Assembly (NCBI GenBank): GCA_964505215.1
Contig: CAZDGU010000003.1
Span: forward strand, 62,001-126,000
Direction: 5' to 3'
DNA from: Gracilimonas sp964505215
GTDB lineage: Bacteria > Bacteroidota > Rhodothermia > Balneolales > Balneolaceae
DNA length: 64,000 nucleotides
Below are positions 52,423 through 62,072 of the stretch, one piece after another; position 1 is the stretch's first letter, and each line of letters opens with the position of its first letter. Both the position numbers and the translations under genes were made by a program. Below the pieces are notes generated by a model. It did not search any database, was not told the DNA's origin, and worked only from the letters and a program-made list of their open reading frames with translations.

Positions 52423-53142
52423 ATGAACAATAAAGTGGCAGCATTTAGTGAACCTATAAAGGAAGGATTGGTTCGGATTTTACTTCGGGTTGATGCTGTT
52501 GAATGTGTTGTGCAGAACGATGCGCCCGATTTTGTAAATCCTTATGAAGACAACCCCGTGCTGTCTGTTGTTCCCGAAAATGATCTTTCCACAATAACTG
52601 ATGCATGCATAAAAAAATATCCGTTAAAGCTGAACAAAAGGAAATCAAATCAGGACAATATGGTTTGGGAGATGGAGTCCGGCGGCATTTGGTTTGATAT
52701 GGAAATGGATTTTGTAAAGGACGTATGGATGTCTGAGTTTCATTTCTTCCTGGAAAGTGAAAAGCCCCGATATCTTAGATACTATATACAAGACGTGGCT
52801 CATAATATTGAATGGCTTCAACACGATATGGAAACCGGAGAAATTCGGTCGCTCAGTAATTATAGGAAAAAGTTCACGCCTCCACCTATTTCTGAAAAAG
52901 ATACATTTTCCGGTGCCGAAGTCATCAGGTGTACCGATATGCTCAGCCGCGCTATCAAAAAAATTGATATGCGCACCAAACAGGCCTGGGTAAAATTTAA
53001 TACAGACAATGGCAGGCTCGAATCTTTGATAGTAGGCATGGCGGCCCCGCTTGGATATAAAATTGCTCCGCTTGAAAAAGAGGTTATTGCCGAAGAACGC
53101 AAAAAAGGCAATAGCGTAAGCCATTTAATCAGTCTTAAATAG
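52423..53142 (+). CDS. Conserved-looking hypothetical protein, unknown function
   Basis: The 239-residue soluble protein has no signal peptide or membrane segment. It has a mixed alpha/beta composition with several aromatic strands (WEMESGGIWFDMEMDF, SEFHFFLESEKPRYLRYY). The C-terminal quarter carries DMRTKQAWVKFNTDNGRLESLIVGM and a charged tail. I recognise no family. It lies between rpoD and gcvP with terminator-like spacing on both sides, so it is probably expressed singly. Confidence 0.6.
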   Translation: MNNKVAAFSEPIKEGLVRILLRVDAVECVVQNDAPDFVNPYEDNPVLSVVPENDLSTITDACIKKYPLKLNKRKSNQDNMVWEMESGGIWFDMEMDFVKDVWMSEFHFFLESEKPRYLRYYIQDVAHNIEWLQHDMETGEIRSLSNYRKKFTPPPISEKDTFSGAEVIRCTDMLSRAIKKIDMRTKQAWVKFNTDNGRLESLIVGMAAPLGYKIAPLEKEVIAEERKKGNSVSHLISLK

Positions 53143-53289
53143 CTGCTATTTTTTTCAGATGCTCCCATAAACAGAGGCTTTTTGTTGCACTCTGTAAATA
53201 CATTATAAAAAAGCTACAGAAAGCATAATTACTGTTCAACAAGAGCTTTTTTGAATTCATTTTTCCTTATTTTGGGGGATACATTTTTT

Positions 53290-53323
53290 AGCTGAATTGG
53301 CTGATAATTACTGCTATTCAGCT
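53290..53323 (+). repeat. Short inverted repeat in the gcvP leader
   Basis: AGCTGAAT (53290-53297) pairs perfectly with ATTCAGCT (53316-53323) across an 18-base loop, 34 bp before the gcvP start. It could be a leader hairpin or an operator. The glycine riboswitch consensus is not present. Confidence 0.35.
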
Positions 53324-53357
53324 CTACTCAATTCCAACCCATTATTTTCTGACTTAG

Positions 53358-56258
53358 ATGAATATCAATTTTGAGAAAGAAGTATTTGCAGATCGCCATA
53401 TTGGCCCAACGGCCGAATCAACTAAAAAAATGCTGGAGGTTATTGGAGCAGATTCATTAGATCAGCTAATGGATGAAACCATACCGGAAGGCATTCGGTT
53501 GCAAAAGCCGCTGGACTTGCCGGAAGCACTCAGCGAACATGATTTTTTGAATGAATTCAGAACCTTAGCTAAAAAGAATCAGATACATAAATCGTTTATA
53601 GGGCTGGGATATTATGATACGCTGGTTCCCAAAGTAATTCAGCGGAATATTTTAGAAAACCCGGGTTGGTACACCGCTTACACTCCGTACCAGGCCGAAA
53701 TTGCACAGGGCCGGCTGGAAGCACTTATAAATTTCCAAACTGCGGTAACCGATTTAACAGGAATGGAGCTGGCTAACAGCTCGCTGCTGGATGAAGGAAC
53801 GGCTGCTGCAGAAGCCATGAGCATGCTGTATGGCCAGCGTAAAGGAAAAAAACGCAAGCAGGCGAATGTCTTTTTTGTTTCAGAGAATTGTCTGCCTCAA
53901 ACTATACGGGTGCTGCAAACCCGTGCCGAGCCTATTGATATTGAAATTGTGGTAGGCGATCACAAAAATATTGATATAGAAGATGAGAAGCTGTTTGGGA
54001 TGCTACTGCAATATCCCGGCGCCGATGGTACAGTAGAAGATTTTACCGCGCTGATTGAAGCCGCCCACGAGCATGATGTGTTTGCCGTAGTTGCAGCCGA
54101 TTTGCTGAGCCTGACGCTCCTGAAAGCACCCGGCGAAATGGGCGCTGACGTAGTGGTCGGTTCAACCCAGCGCTTTGGCGTTCCGATGGGTTATGGCGGA
54201 CCGCACGCAGCGTACTTTGCAACGGATGAAAAATTTAAGCGAAAAATACCGGGACGTATTATTGGGGTGAGCCAGGATGCCGAAGGAAAACCGGCGTACC
54301 GAATGGCGCTTCAAACTCGCGAACAGCACATTCGCCGTGAAAAAGCGACTTCTAATATTTGTACAGCGCAGGTGCTGTTGGCGGTAATTGCCGGCATGTA
54401 TGCGGTGTATCACGGACCGGAAGGGCTGAAGAAAATTGCTTCTAAAATTCACGGGCTCACTAAACTTGCCAAATCCGGTTTAGAAAAACTGGGAGTAGAA
54501 GTACAAACCGAGCACTTTTTTGATACGCTTACGGTAAAAGCTGATGCGGAGCGTTTGCGCCCAATCGCCGAAGCCAATGAAGTCAATTTCCGATATATAG
54601 ATGCTGAAACCGTTGGACTTTCGTTTGATGAAGCAAAAAATCTGGAAGACGTTACTTTGGTACTCGATATTTTTGCTGAGGCACTGAACACTCCTCAAAA
54701 CTTTGATGTGGAAGCTGAAGCTGAAAAAACTCAGGTTGATTATCCCGAAAATGTAGCTCGTAAAACATCATTTTTAGAACATCCGGTATTTCACCTATAT
54801 CACGCCGAGCACGATATGCTTCGGTATATGAAACGACTGGAAAATAAAGACCTTTCTCTGGTTCACTCCATGATTTCGTTAGGCTCGTGTACCATGAAGC
54901 TGAATGCAACATCCGAAATGATTCCACTAACCTGGCCCGAGTTTGGACAAATTCACCCCTTTGCTCCTCGCGAACAAGCCGAAGGATATACGCAACTATT
55001 TAACGAACTGAATGAGTGGCTGTGTGAAATTACAGGATTTGCAGGGATGAGCTTGCAGCCAAATTCGGGTGCACAAGGTGAGTATGCGGGACTAATGACC
55101 ATTCGTGCCTATCACGAAAGTCGCGGCGACTCGCACCGAAATGTGGCTCTGATTCCGGCTTCTGCGCACGGAACAAATCCTGCCAGTGCGGTGATGGCCG
55201 GCATGGACGTGGTGGTAGTCAAAACTGATGATCACGGAAATATTTCCAGCGAAGATCTGGCTGCCAAAGCCGAAAAATATAGCGACCGTTTAGCTGCCCT
55301 GATGATTACATATCCATCTACGCACGGAGTTTTTGAGCATAAAGTGAAGGAATTTTGTGCAGTGATTCATAAACACGGCGGACAGGTTTATATGGACGGC
55401 GCAAATATGAATGCGCAGGTCGGGCTAACCAGTCCCGGAGAAATTGGGGCTGATGTTTGTCACCTCAACCTGCATAAAACGTTCTGTATTCCACATGGCG
55501 GCGGTGGACCGGGAATGGGTCCTATTGGAGCCGCAGCACATTTAGTGCCTTTTCTACCTTCGCATCCTATTGTCAAAACCGGTGGTGAAAAAGGCGTGCA
55601 GGCCATTTCTGCCGCACCGTGGGGGAGCGCAAGTATTCTAACCATTTCCCACGCATACTTGAAAATGATGGGTCTGAACGGCTTAACGCTGGCTACCAAA
55701 TACGCCATCCTGAATGCAAACTACCTGAAAGATCGTTTGAAAGATCATTACGAAGTGCTTTACACCGGAAAAACCGGCCGTTCTGCACACGAGTTTATTG
55801 TGGATTTGCGTCCCTTTAAGCAGTCGGCAAATGTAGAAGTGGCCGATGTTGCCAAGCGCCTGATGGACTATGGATTTCACGCTCCAACTATGAGTTTTCC
55901 CGTTCCCGGAACGCTGATGATTGAGCCTACCGAGAGCGAATCTCAGGAAGAGCTGGATCGTTTTTGTGATGCTATGATTTCTATCCGTAAAGAAATTCAG
56001 GAAATAGAAGATGGCATCGCAGACAAAGAAGACAACGTGTTGAAACATGCTCCGCACACCCAGCGTGTAGTGATGGCCGAAGAGTGGACCCGAAGTTACC
56101 CGCGCGAAAAAGGTGCTTTTCCGCTCGAAGAACTCAAGTTCGACAAGTTCTGGCCGGCTACTTCTCGCGTGGATGATGCTTACGGAGATCGAAATTTAGT
56201 TTGCTCCTGCATTCCTATGGAAGCGTACGAAGAAGGAATGGAAGTGATTGAAGACTAA
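53358..56258 (+). CDS. gcvP: Glycine dehydrogenase (decarboxylating), P protein
   Basis: The 966-residue chain contains both halves of the P protein (N-terminal to about 450, C-terminal 480-966). That matches the homodimeric long form rather than the split GcvPA/GcvPB. The PLP Lys is Lys707 in CHLNLHKTFCIPHGGGGPGM. The N-terminal HIGPTAESTKKMLEVIG motif is also typical. It decarboxylates glycine and passes the aminomethyl group to lipoyl-GcvH. gcvH and gcvT are not adjacent in the window. Confidence 0.97.
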   Translation: MNINFEKEVFADRHIGPTAESTKKMLEVIGADSLDQLMDETIPEGIRLQKPLDLPEALSEHDFLNEFRTLAKKNQIHKSFIGLGYYDTLVPKVIQRNILENPGWYTAYTPYQAEIAQGRLEALINFQTAVTDLTGMELANSSLLDEGTAAAEAMSMLYGQRKGKKRKQANVFFVSENCLPQTIRVLQTRAEPIDIEIVVGDHKNIDIEDEKLFGMLLQYPGADGTVEDFTALIEAAHEHDVFAVVAADLLSLTLLKAPGEMGADVVVGSTQRFGVPMGYGGPHAAYFATDEKFKRKIPGRIIGVSQDAEGKPAYRMALQTREQHIRREKATSNICTAQVLLAVIAGMYAVYHGPEGLKKIASKIHGLTKLAKSGLEKLGVEVQTEHFFDTLTVKADAERLRPIAEANEVNFRYIDAETVGLSFDEAKNLEDVTLVLDIFAEALNTPQNFDVEAEAEKTQVDYPENVARKTSFLEHPVFHLYHAEHDMLRYMKRLENKDLSLVHSMISLGSCTMKLNATSEMIPLTWPEFGQIHPFAPREQAEGYTQLFNELNEWLCEITGFAGMSLQPNSGAQGEYAGLMTIRAYHESRGDSHRNVALIPASAHGTNPASAVMAGMDVVVVKTDDHGNISSEDLAAKAEKYSDRLAALMITYPSTHGVFEHKVKEFCAVIHKHGGQVYMDGANMNAQVGLTSPGEIGADVCHLNLHKTFCIPHGGGGPGMGPIGAAAHLVPFLPSHPIVKTGGEKGVQAISAAPWGSASILTISHAYLKMMGLNGLTLATKYAILNANYLKDRLKDHYEVLYTGKTGRSAHEFIVDLRPFKQSANVEVADVAKRLMDYGFHAPTMSFPVPGTLMIEPTESESQEELDRFCDAMISIRKEIQEIEDGIADKEDNVLKHAPHTQRVVMAEEWTRSYPREKGAFPLEELKFDKFWPATSRVDDAYGDRNLVCSCIPMEAYEEGMEVIED

Positions 56259-56272
56259 TCATTTTTGGTGAT

Positions 56273-56303
56273 GAGGCTCAGCTTACAAAGGCTGAGCCTC
56301 CTT
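56273..56303. terminator. Terminator between convergent gcvP and DUF1684 gene
   Basis: A perfect 10-bp stem GAGGCTCAGC/GCTGAGCCTC surrounds TTACAAAG. The downstream T-run is weak, so the hairpin may need help from the convergent geometry. Confidence 0.65.
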
Positions 56304-56307
56304 TCAT

Positions 56308-56937
56308 TCATTCCTTTTCAAAATCCTTTACTCCGGCGTAAATAGGAAAATCCAGCCAGTTTTCTTTGGGAACCAGCGGACAGGAATATTTGACATTATA
56401 CACGCAGTACGGATTATAAGCCTGATTGAAATCGATAACGACTTCAGTGCTATCGGGAATCCATAGTTCTAAATAGCGCCCACCGCCGTAGGTTTCATTG
56501 CCGTTGGTTTTGTCCCGAAAAGGCAGGAATAGGTAGTTTGCGTATTCTTCGGTTTCCCTGAGTTTATGGCTCTGATATACGTTAAGAACGGCCTCATTTC
56601 CGTTTAGCTGAAAATGCAGCTCGCCAAACTTTTCGTAGGTTTTGAACTCATCGGTGGTGGTAGCCATTTTAAATGAATTCTGGTTAGGAGTTCGTTTAAA
56701 TTTAGCTTTAATCCGGTAATCTAAGTTAATGGGAAAGAAATCCAGCTCAGAAAAGTTTTCAAAATCGGCGGGAGTGAGTGGTGTTTCGTCCGGATTTTGG
56801 AAAACGAGATTCAGGGAATCTCTAAACGCTTCATTCCGTTGAATAGCGGCCTGATTTGAAGGCTGAGCGCACAACAGCAGCGGCATTAAAGCAATTAGAA
56901 AGCAAGCAGTAAAAAGTTTCAGGTTCATATTAAACAA
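56308..56937 (-). CDS. DUF1684 family exported protein
   Basis: The 209-residue protein has a signal peptide (cleavage near LLLCA-QPS). The DUF1684 C-terminal signature is intact: GGGRYLELWIPD, DFNQAYNPYCVYNVKYSCPLV and ENWLDFPIYAGVKDF. The family is widespread and has no established activity. The conserved Tyr/Cys/Pro core suggests a small-molecule binding fold. It is convergent with gcvP and follows the OsmC gene on the same strand after a 54-bp gap. Confidence 0.85.
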   Translation of the reverse strand: MFNMNLKLFTACFLIALMPLLLCAQPSNQAAIQRNEAFRDSLNLVFQNPDETPLTPADFENFSELDFFPINLDYRIKAKFKRTPNQNSFKMATTTDEFKTYEKFGELHFQLNGNEAVLNVYQSHKLRETEEYANYLFLPFRDKTNGNETYGGGRYLELWIPDSTEVVIDFNQAYNPYCVYNVKYSCPLVPKENWLDFPIYAGVKDFEKE

Positions 56938-56991
56938 TACATGGTGTTAAGGGTTGATGGCAGATAATATTGATAAAACAGCAATGTCGGA

Positions 56992-57441
56992 TCACTTTTC
57001 ACCAAGCGTGCTATTGATGGTAATGTCTGACATTAAGGTGCGATGAACGGGACATCTTTCAGAAATTTCTAAAAGTCGGTTTAGCTGTTTTTCAGACAAA
57101 TCGCCTTCAATAATCAGTTCTTTTTCAATGACGTCGATTTTACTGGAATCTTTTTCACAATTCTTGCAGTCTTCAGCATGCTGTTTGCTGTGGCGCAACT
57201 CTATATACATATTTTCTACCGGCCATCCTTTCCGGTTTGCATACATTTTCACCGTCATGACGGTGCAGGAGCCTAAACTCATCAATAAATAATCATAGGG
57301 ATCGGGACCTTGGTCTTTTCCGCCTTCAACATGCTCGGGTTCATCGGCAATTAGCTCGTGCTTGCCGGCGGTAAGGGTGGTTTTGAAAGGCTCGTTTGCG
57401 GGTAAGTAAATGTGAAGAATTTTTTGGGAAGAATTACTCAT
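56992..57441 (-). CDS. OsmC family protein
   Basis: The 149-residue protein has the OsmC/Ohr fold. The redox Cys residues are Cys59 in SLGSCTVMTVKMYANRKGW and Cys130 in SERCPVHRTL. An additional CxxC (Cys92, Cys95) in EDCKNCEK belongs to a subfamily seen widely outside classical OsmC. The fold supports peroxide reduction with thiol partners. A separate alpha/beta hydrolase is fused to this subfamily in some bacteria, but here the OsmC unit stands alone. Confidence 0.88.
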   Translation of the reverse strand: MSNSSQKILHIYLPANEPFKTTLTAGKHELIADEPEHVEGGKDQGPDPYDYLLMSLGSCTVMTVKMYANRKGWPVENMYIELRHSKQHAEDCKNCEKDSSKIDVIEKELIIEGDLSEKQLNRLLEISERCPVHRTLMSDITINSTLGEK

Positions 57442-57579
57442 GGTATTCTGTTTTTTGGGGTGAATACGTAAAATTAACTACTGTTTTGGACAGCTTTAAA
57501 TTTGAATAAAAATGTCTGTTTTGTAAAGCTTATTCCGGTATATAATCAAAATAAAGCTGTTGCTCAATGTTAATAGTAC

Positions 57580-57772
57580 GAGAAGTTGCCCCGAAATTTA
57601 ATTCGGTTTTTGGTTTCACGCGGTGTTTCGCTGAGGCACTGCTAAAATCAGCGATTCATCTGCGAGACTTCGCGAGAAATAGAATGTGGCCATTTCTATT
57701 TAATTAGTATATAAACGATTTGGTTTATGAACACTTAGCAGTTGCAGAATGAAAATTTCGGGCTAACTTCTC
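57580..57772. repeat. Inverted-repeat-bounded 193-bp segment (possible MITE or remnant)
   Basis: GAGAAGTTGCCCCGAAATTT (57580-57599) and the reverse complement of 57753-57772, GAGAAGTTAGCCCGAAATTT, match at 18 of 20 positions. Inside is an imperfect palindrome from about 57614 to 57682, including the perfect pair TCGCTGA/TCAGCGA. No coding frame and no clear target-site duplication were found. It lies in the 538-bp gap upstream of the aldo/keto reductase gene, which is otherwise featureless. Confidence 0.55.
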
Positions 57773-57979
57773 TAAAAGTACGCATTGTGCAGAGATGTTT
57801 CGGGATGAGCGTCCATTCCCTAAAAGAATATTATTTTCAGACTGTTTAGTCTCAGCATCACCCCAAATTATTTGTATGGAATAAGCTACATTTTGCACAA
57901 GGTTTTATCCTGCTAAAAGAACGGATGTCAGCTTTGGATTGTTAAGTATATCACATTTAAAATCAACGGATAACAGATT

Positions 57980-58981
57980 ATGCAATATAGATTTTTAGGG
58001 AAATCAGGACTTAAAGTTTCTGCTCTTTCATTCGGTTCGTGGGTAACTTTCGGTGAACAGGTTGATACCGATTTGGCGTATCAACAAATGAAAGCGGCTT
58101 ACGATGCCGGTGTCAACTTTTTTGATAATGCGGAGGCCTATGAAAATGGGAAATCGGAGCAGATAATGGGAGAGGTCATCAAAAAAGCGGAGTGGAAAAG
58201 ATCTGATTTAGTGCTTTCCACCAAAATATTTTGGGGCGGTGAAGGTCCTAATGATCAGGGATTATCCTTCAAACACATTAAAGAGGGAACGGAAGCTTCA
58301 CTCCGGCGCCTTCAAACCGAATATGTGGATTTGCTGTTTTGCCATCGCCCCGATAAGCACACGCCAATAGAGGAAACCGTGTGGGCTATGCATCAGATGA
58401 TTGAGGAAGGCAAGGCTTTGTATTGGGGAACCAGCGCGTGGAATGCCCGGCAAATTCAAAAAGCTTATGATTTTGCCAAACAGAACCATTTGCGGCCACC
58501 GCTGATGGAGCAGCCACAATACAATATGTTTGCACGTGAGGCCGTAGAAAATGATTTACTGCCTTTATATGAAGACATTGGATTGGGAACCACTGTTTGG
58601 AGTCCTTTAGCCAGCGGCCTGTTAACCGGAAAATATAATGATGGTGTTCCCAAAGGCTCTCGTTTAGATTTAGAAAAATATAGCTGGCTTAAAAAGAAAC
58701 TGCTCGAAACGGAAAGCGGACGGGCAAAGCTGGAAAAAGTAAAAAAGATGGCTCCTATTGCCCAGGAGTTAGATATTTCTATGCCTCAGCTTGCTTTAGC
58801 CTGGTGCTTAAATAATCCAAATGTAAGTACAGTAATTACCGGCGCGTCTTCGGTAAAACAGGTAGAGCAAAACATGAAAACCATGGACGTTCTCGATAAA
58901 GTGACCGATGAGGTGATGCAGAGAATAGAAGATATTTTGGGTAATAAACCTAAAGGCATTCCGGATTTCAGAGAAAATTAA
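57980..58981 (+). CDS. Aldo/keto reductase, potassium-channel beta-subunit type
   Basis: The 333-residue TIM-barrel protein starts MQYRFLGKSGLKVSALSFG. The catalytic tetrad is Asp49 and Tyr54 (NFFDNAEAYENGKSE), Lys82 (STKIFWGG) and His122 (LLFCHRPDK). The overall pattern, including MHQMIEEGKALYWGTSAWNA and the ending, is that of the AKR6/Kv-beta-like branch. It reduces carbonyl substrates with NADPH. No channel gene is near it, so the name reflects ancestry only. Confidence 0.92.
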   Translation: MQYRFLGKSGLKVSALSFGSWVTFGEQVDTDLAYQQMKAAYDAGVNFFDNAEAYENGKSEQIMGEVIKKAEWKRSDLVLSTKIFWGGEGPNDQGLSFKHIKEGTEASLRRLQTEYVDLLFCHRPDKHTPIEETVWAMHQMIEEGKALYWGTSAWNARQIQKAYDFAKQNHLRPPLMEQPQYNMFAREAVENDLLPLYEDIGLGTTVWSPLASGLLTGKYNDGVPKGSRLDLEKYSWLKKKLLETESGRAKLEKVKKMAPIAQELDISMPQLALAWCLNNPNVSTVITGASSVKQVEQNMKTMDVLDKVTDEVMQRIEDILGNKPKGIPDFREN

Positions 58982-59003
58982 AATACCCGGACCCTGATAA
59001 ATA

Positions 59004-59041
59004 AAAACCCTCCAGGAATTCTGCATTTTTGGAGGGTTTTG
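59004..59041 (+). terminator. Rho-independent terminator of the AKR gene
   Basis: AAAACCCTCC pairs with GGAGGGTTTT across a 17-base loop and ends in a T-run. Confidence 0.85.
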
Positions 59042-59124
59042 TTTTTAAAATAATTTAGCGATCAAAAAATGCACATCATTTTAAGCGCTATCGGAATCTC
59101 GGGATGAAGCTCGCGCCCATTTAT

Positions 59125-59481
59125 TTAAAAGGGCAGATCATCGTCTAAGTCCACTTCCTGGTTTCCTTCCATGGTTAGACCGGGAGCGCTGGGCGGAGCG
59201 TTTACTTCTCCTTGAGCACGTTCAATTTTCCAAGCCTTCACATCCGTGTACCAATTTCCTTTAAATTCCCGGCTTTGGATATCGATGGAAGCTGTAATTT
59301 CATCTCCTTCGTTAACGGCATTTTGGTCAATATTATCACCCCATTGAGTGATGCAAACCTGTTTGGGATATTTACCCTTGGTTTCAAGAATGAAATCGCG
59401 CTTTCTCCAAGGTCCGTTTTTGCCCTGGCCTGACTGTTCTTCTAAAATTTTGGTGACTTTACCGGTTAGCTGAAGATCCAT
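59125..59481 (-). CDS. DUF3127 protein, OB-fold-like
   Basis: The 118-residue protein starts MDLQLTGKVTKILEEQSGQG and has the beta pattern RKRDFILETKGKYPKQVCIT and ITASIDIQSREFKGNWYTDVKAWKIER. This is the DUF3127 pattern, whose fold resembles single-strand DNA-binding OB domains. The tail EVDLDDDLPF is acidic and ends in a motif like the SSB C-terminal tip (DDDLPF). A role as a single-stranded DNA partner protein is a reasonable inference, not shown here. Confidence 0.85.
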   Translation of the reverse strand: MDLQLTGKVTKILEEQSGQGKNGPWRKRDFILETKGKYPKQVCITQWGDNIDQNAVNEGDEITASIDIQSREFKGNWYTDVKAWKIERAQGEVNAPPSAPGLTMEGNQEVDLDDDLPF

Positions 59482-59761
59482 ACTGAACTGAATGTTGAAT
59501 TAGTTGTTGAGAGAACGCTGAATATACTCAATGAACCGCTGAACATCGAATATAGCTTTGGTGATTTTTTATGAAGTCAAAAAGCTTTAACAGGAAAAAT
59601 TTGCGGTAAAAGCTGTTAATGGCGTGAAGTGATTACAAAAATTTGGTATGAGCTGAAAATTTTAAAATTTCTCACATTTATTTGGGCGGATAAAATAACG
59701 CTCTTCGTATATATAAAATGGGTATCAATAATAATCACTTTTAAACTTGGCAAGGTACATT

Positions 59762-61549
59762 ATGTTTAAGAATTCAATACAGTCTAAACTTTTGCAATGG
59801 AGTACAGCATTATTAATTCTCTGTACGGGGTGTGCAACTACGGTAGAAACCACAATGACTAAAACCTGGGAGAAAGAACGAATCTTTAATTCAGACAAAG
59901 ATCTGTTGTTCTCCCAAATGTATATGACAGATGACGGCAGTGCCGTATCTGTAGTATCGCCGGGTGGGGTTCAGGCGGTGAATACAGCCGGCGAAACGGT
60001 TACGGAATCGGAGCGTGGAAAAATCTTTGAGTTATACATTTCTACTACTCGTGGAATGGAGCGCTTGACGGAGAAAATGACATACATGTACATCGCTCAC
60101 CGCCATGCATTGCTGGAATTTAATTATGCAAGATTTTCTGAATCCGTCAGTTATATCGATCTGAATGAGCAGGAATTAGAATGGGTGACCAAAGATTTAA
60201 AATGGAGTTTGGAGCGGTATCAGGTATTTGCAAGATCCATGGCACAGGGTTTTAATCTTGGAGGGAAAATGGCCACAGATGCTGCATCGGAAGTGATGAT
60301 GCCTAAACGATTCGTGGGAAATTTAACCCAAATTGTCCCTGAATTGGATGCTTTGATTTTTAAAACGCTGGATGGTCTAAGTCTTATAAACCTTGAGAAT
60401 GGTGAAGTGATGTGGGTTAATAAGGATTTCAAAGGAGGCTTAGCTGAAGTAATGTATGATGAGGTCAGTAACAGCTTAGTTGCTGTAAACCGTGACGATG
60501 ATGCATTTGCCTTAGAAGGCTTGCAATTCAATAAGCAGCTTATGCGCATTGATGCTAAAACCGGAAACACCATTTGGGAAAGTGAGTATGATGGAAATAT
60601 CCGGGAAAAACTGGATGGTGTTGGTATTTGGGCTGACCGGACTATCGATATCCGTTTGGTAGAAGGCAACATTATGATCAACTTTTTGAATGTGGAGGTA
60701 TATGATTTTGAAACCGGTGAAAAGCGATGGCAAACATCTACCGGCAGTGATCGCATGTTGGATTTGGTAGCACCGGAAGCTCAAATCATGAATTTATTTG
60801 CCTTTCCTGAAATTCATAACGGGCAACTGTTTAGAGTTTCTCACGAAAATGTAGGTCTTACCGGCGTGGACGTAGTAATAGAAGCCTACGATTATAACTC
60901 AGGTGAATTACTCTGGAAAACAGACAAAATCAGCCGCAGCAAACCGATAAATGATATGATAGTTGCAGATGGAAAGTTGGTAGCTTCTACCGAGGCTTCT
61001 GAAGGTATTATTGCTTTTGATATTTCTAACGGAGAAAAGCTTTGGAATTATAAAAAATTTGGTAAAAACGGAGTGCAGTTCAAAATGCAAAGGTTTAGCG
61101 GATCCGTTCTTGCTGCCGGTTCAGGTAATGTTGTTTCGCTGGATATTGAAAATGGTGAGCCGATGTATGCCATTTCCAGCTCAGATAATGGGCTTGGAGA
61201 CTTAAAAGACTTTTCAGTGATTGATAATAATTTAATTGTTTCGGGCAGCAATGGCTTTGGAAGCTTTGCTTTATCAGACGGCTCCAATCTTTCGAAAATA
61301 AAAACGCCGACCGGTGGAGTCATGCAAGTGAATTCCGGTGCAAATAAAGTGCTCATTCAACCAAAACCAAATTATAACGATGCTTCATATCCCGTAGATG
61401 GTGCTTATCACATTATTAATTTGCAAACAGGAATGCTTATGGGAACGTTGGGAACCAATAACAGTCGGAAAGCTGTACTGGTAGCTCCAGATTACACGCA
61501 CTTATTTGTACTCACCAATAATAAAATCATGATGTATTCAACAAAATAA
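59762..61549 (+). CDS. PQQ-type beta-propeller lipoprotein
   Basis: The chosen ATG at 59762 gives 595 residues with a lipobox LILCTGC (Cys22); a TTG five codons upstream would only lengthen the leader. The chain contains repeated PQQ-like blades such as SLINLENGEVMWVNKDF, MRIDAKTGNTIWESEYDG, YDYNSGELLWKTD and FDISNGEKLWNYK. These form a beta-propeller without enzyme motifs. The N-terminal ~150 residues are helical. BamB-like scaffolding and extracellular binding are both possible. Confidence 0.82.
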   Translation: MFKNSIQSKLLQWSTALLILCTGCATTVETTMTKTWEKERIFNSDKDLLFSQMYMTDDGSAVSVVSPGGVQAVNTAGETVTESERGKIFELYISTTRGMERLTEKMTYMYIAHRHALLEFNYARFSESVSYIDLNEQELEWVTKDLKWSLERYQVFARSMAQGFNLGGKMATDAASEVMMPKRFVGNLTQIVPELDALIFKTLDGLSLINLENGEVMWVNKDFKGGLAEVMYDEVSNSLVAVNRDDDAFALEGLQFNKQLMRIDAKTGNTIWESEYDGNIREKLDGVGIWADRTIDIRLVEGNIMINFLNVEVYDFETGEKRWQTSTGSDRMLDLVAPEAQIMNLFAFPEIHNGQLFRVSHENVGLTGVDVVIEAYDYNSGELLWKTDKISRSKPINDMIVADGKLVASTEASEGIIAFDISNGEKLWNYKKFGKNGVQFKMQRFSGSVLAAGSGNVVSLDIENGEPMYAISSSDNGLGDLKDFSVIDNNLIVSGSNGFGSFALSDGSNLSKIKTPTGGVMQVNSGANKVLIQPKPNYNDASYPVDGAYHIINLQTGMLMGTLGTNNSRKAVLVAPDYTHLFVLTNNKIMMYSTK

Positions 61550-62064
61550 TAGCATATTTCTTCCAGAGAATACTTTTGGGTAGCAGGACATTATTACGCA
61601 AAAGGTGCGCACAAAAAATAAAAAAACCAAAAGCTGTCAGGAGAAGAAGAGGTGCGTACCTATTTTTAAAGCTCGGGTAATGTGGCTATAGTTAGTATTT
61701 TGATATCAAAAGCTTAGCAGAATAATCTTTATCCTCAAGTTCTACATTCTGTTTTGGGTAGGGATTTAGTGAGAGAAGTTGAATTTTATATTCAGATATA
61801 TGAGTCTATTTAGGGTCTGTATAGGTATTTAGATTGGCTTCTGTATCATTCAGTTGAATGACAATTTCTGCATTTCCAGCCCAAACGCAAGTAACACCTT
61901 TTGGGCACCTTGAATCTACCAATACCTCATTAAATTGAATATTAATACCTTCTGCAGGAATTGTGAGTTGTTTACCATACTCAATTTCAAATTCTTCTCC
62001 AAGATTTGGCTTAATAGGTGAAGTAGTATTTTGACAGCTAAGTGTAAATGATATGAATAGAAAA

Positions 62065-62072
62065 ATTATTAA
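62065..62072 (+). repeat. Left target-site duplication of the insertion sequence
   Basis: ATTATTAA here is identical to the 8 bp immediately right of the element (62808-62815). An 8-bp duplication is typical of the IS1595 family. Confidence 0.93.

Noticed and set aside
53143..53357. A glycine riboswitch upstream of gcvP
   Set aside because: None of its conserved aptamer sequence is present; only a short inverted repeat was found.
57580..57772. Relationship of this element to the IS1595 ends
   Set aside because: The end sequences GAGAAGTT... and GGGTCAAGACAACTTAAG do not align, so a shared transposase is unlikely.
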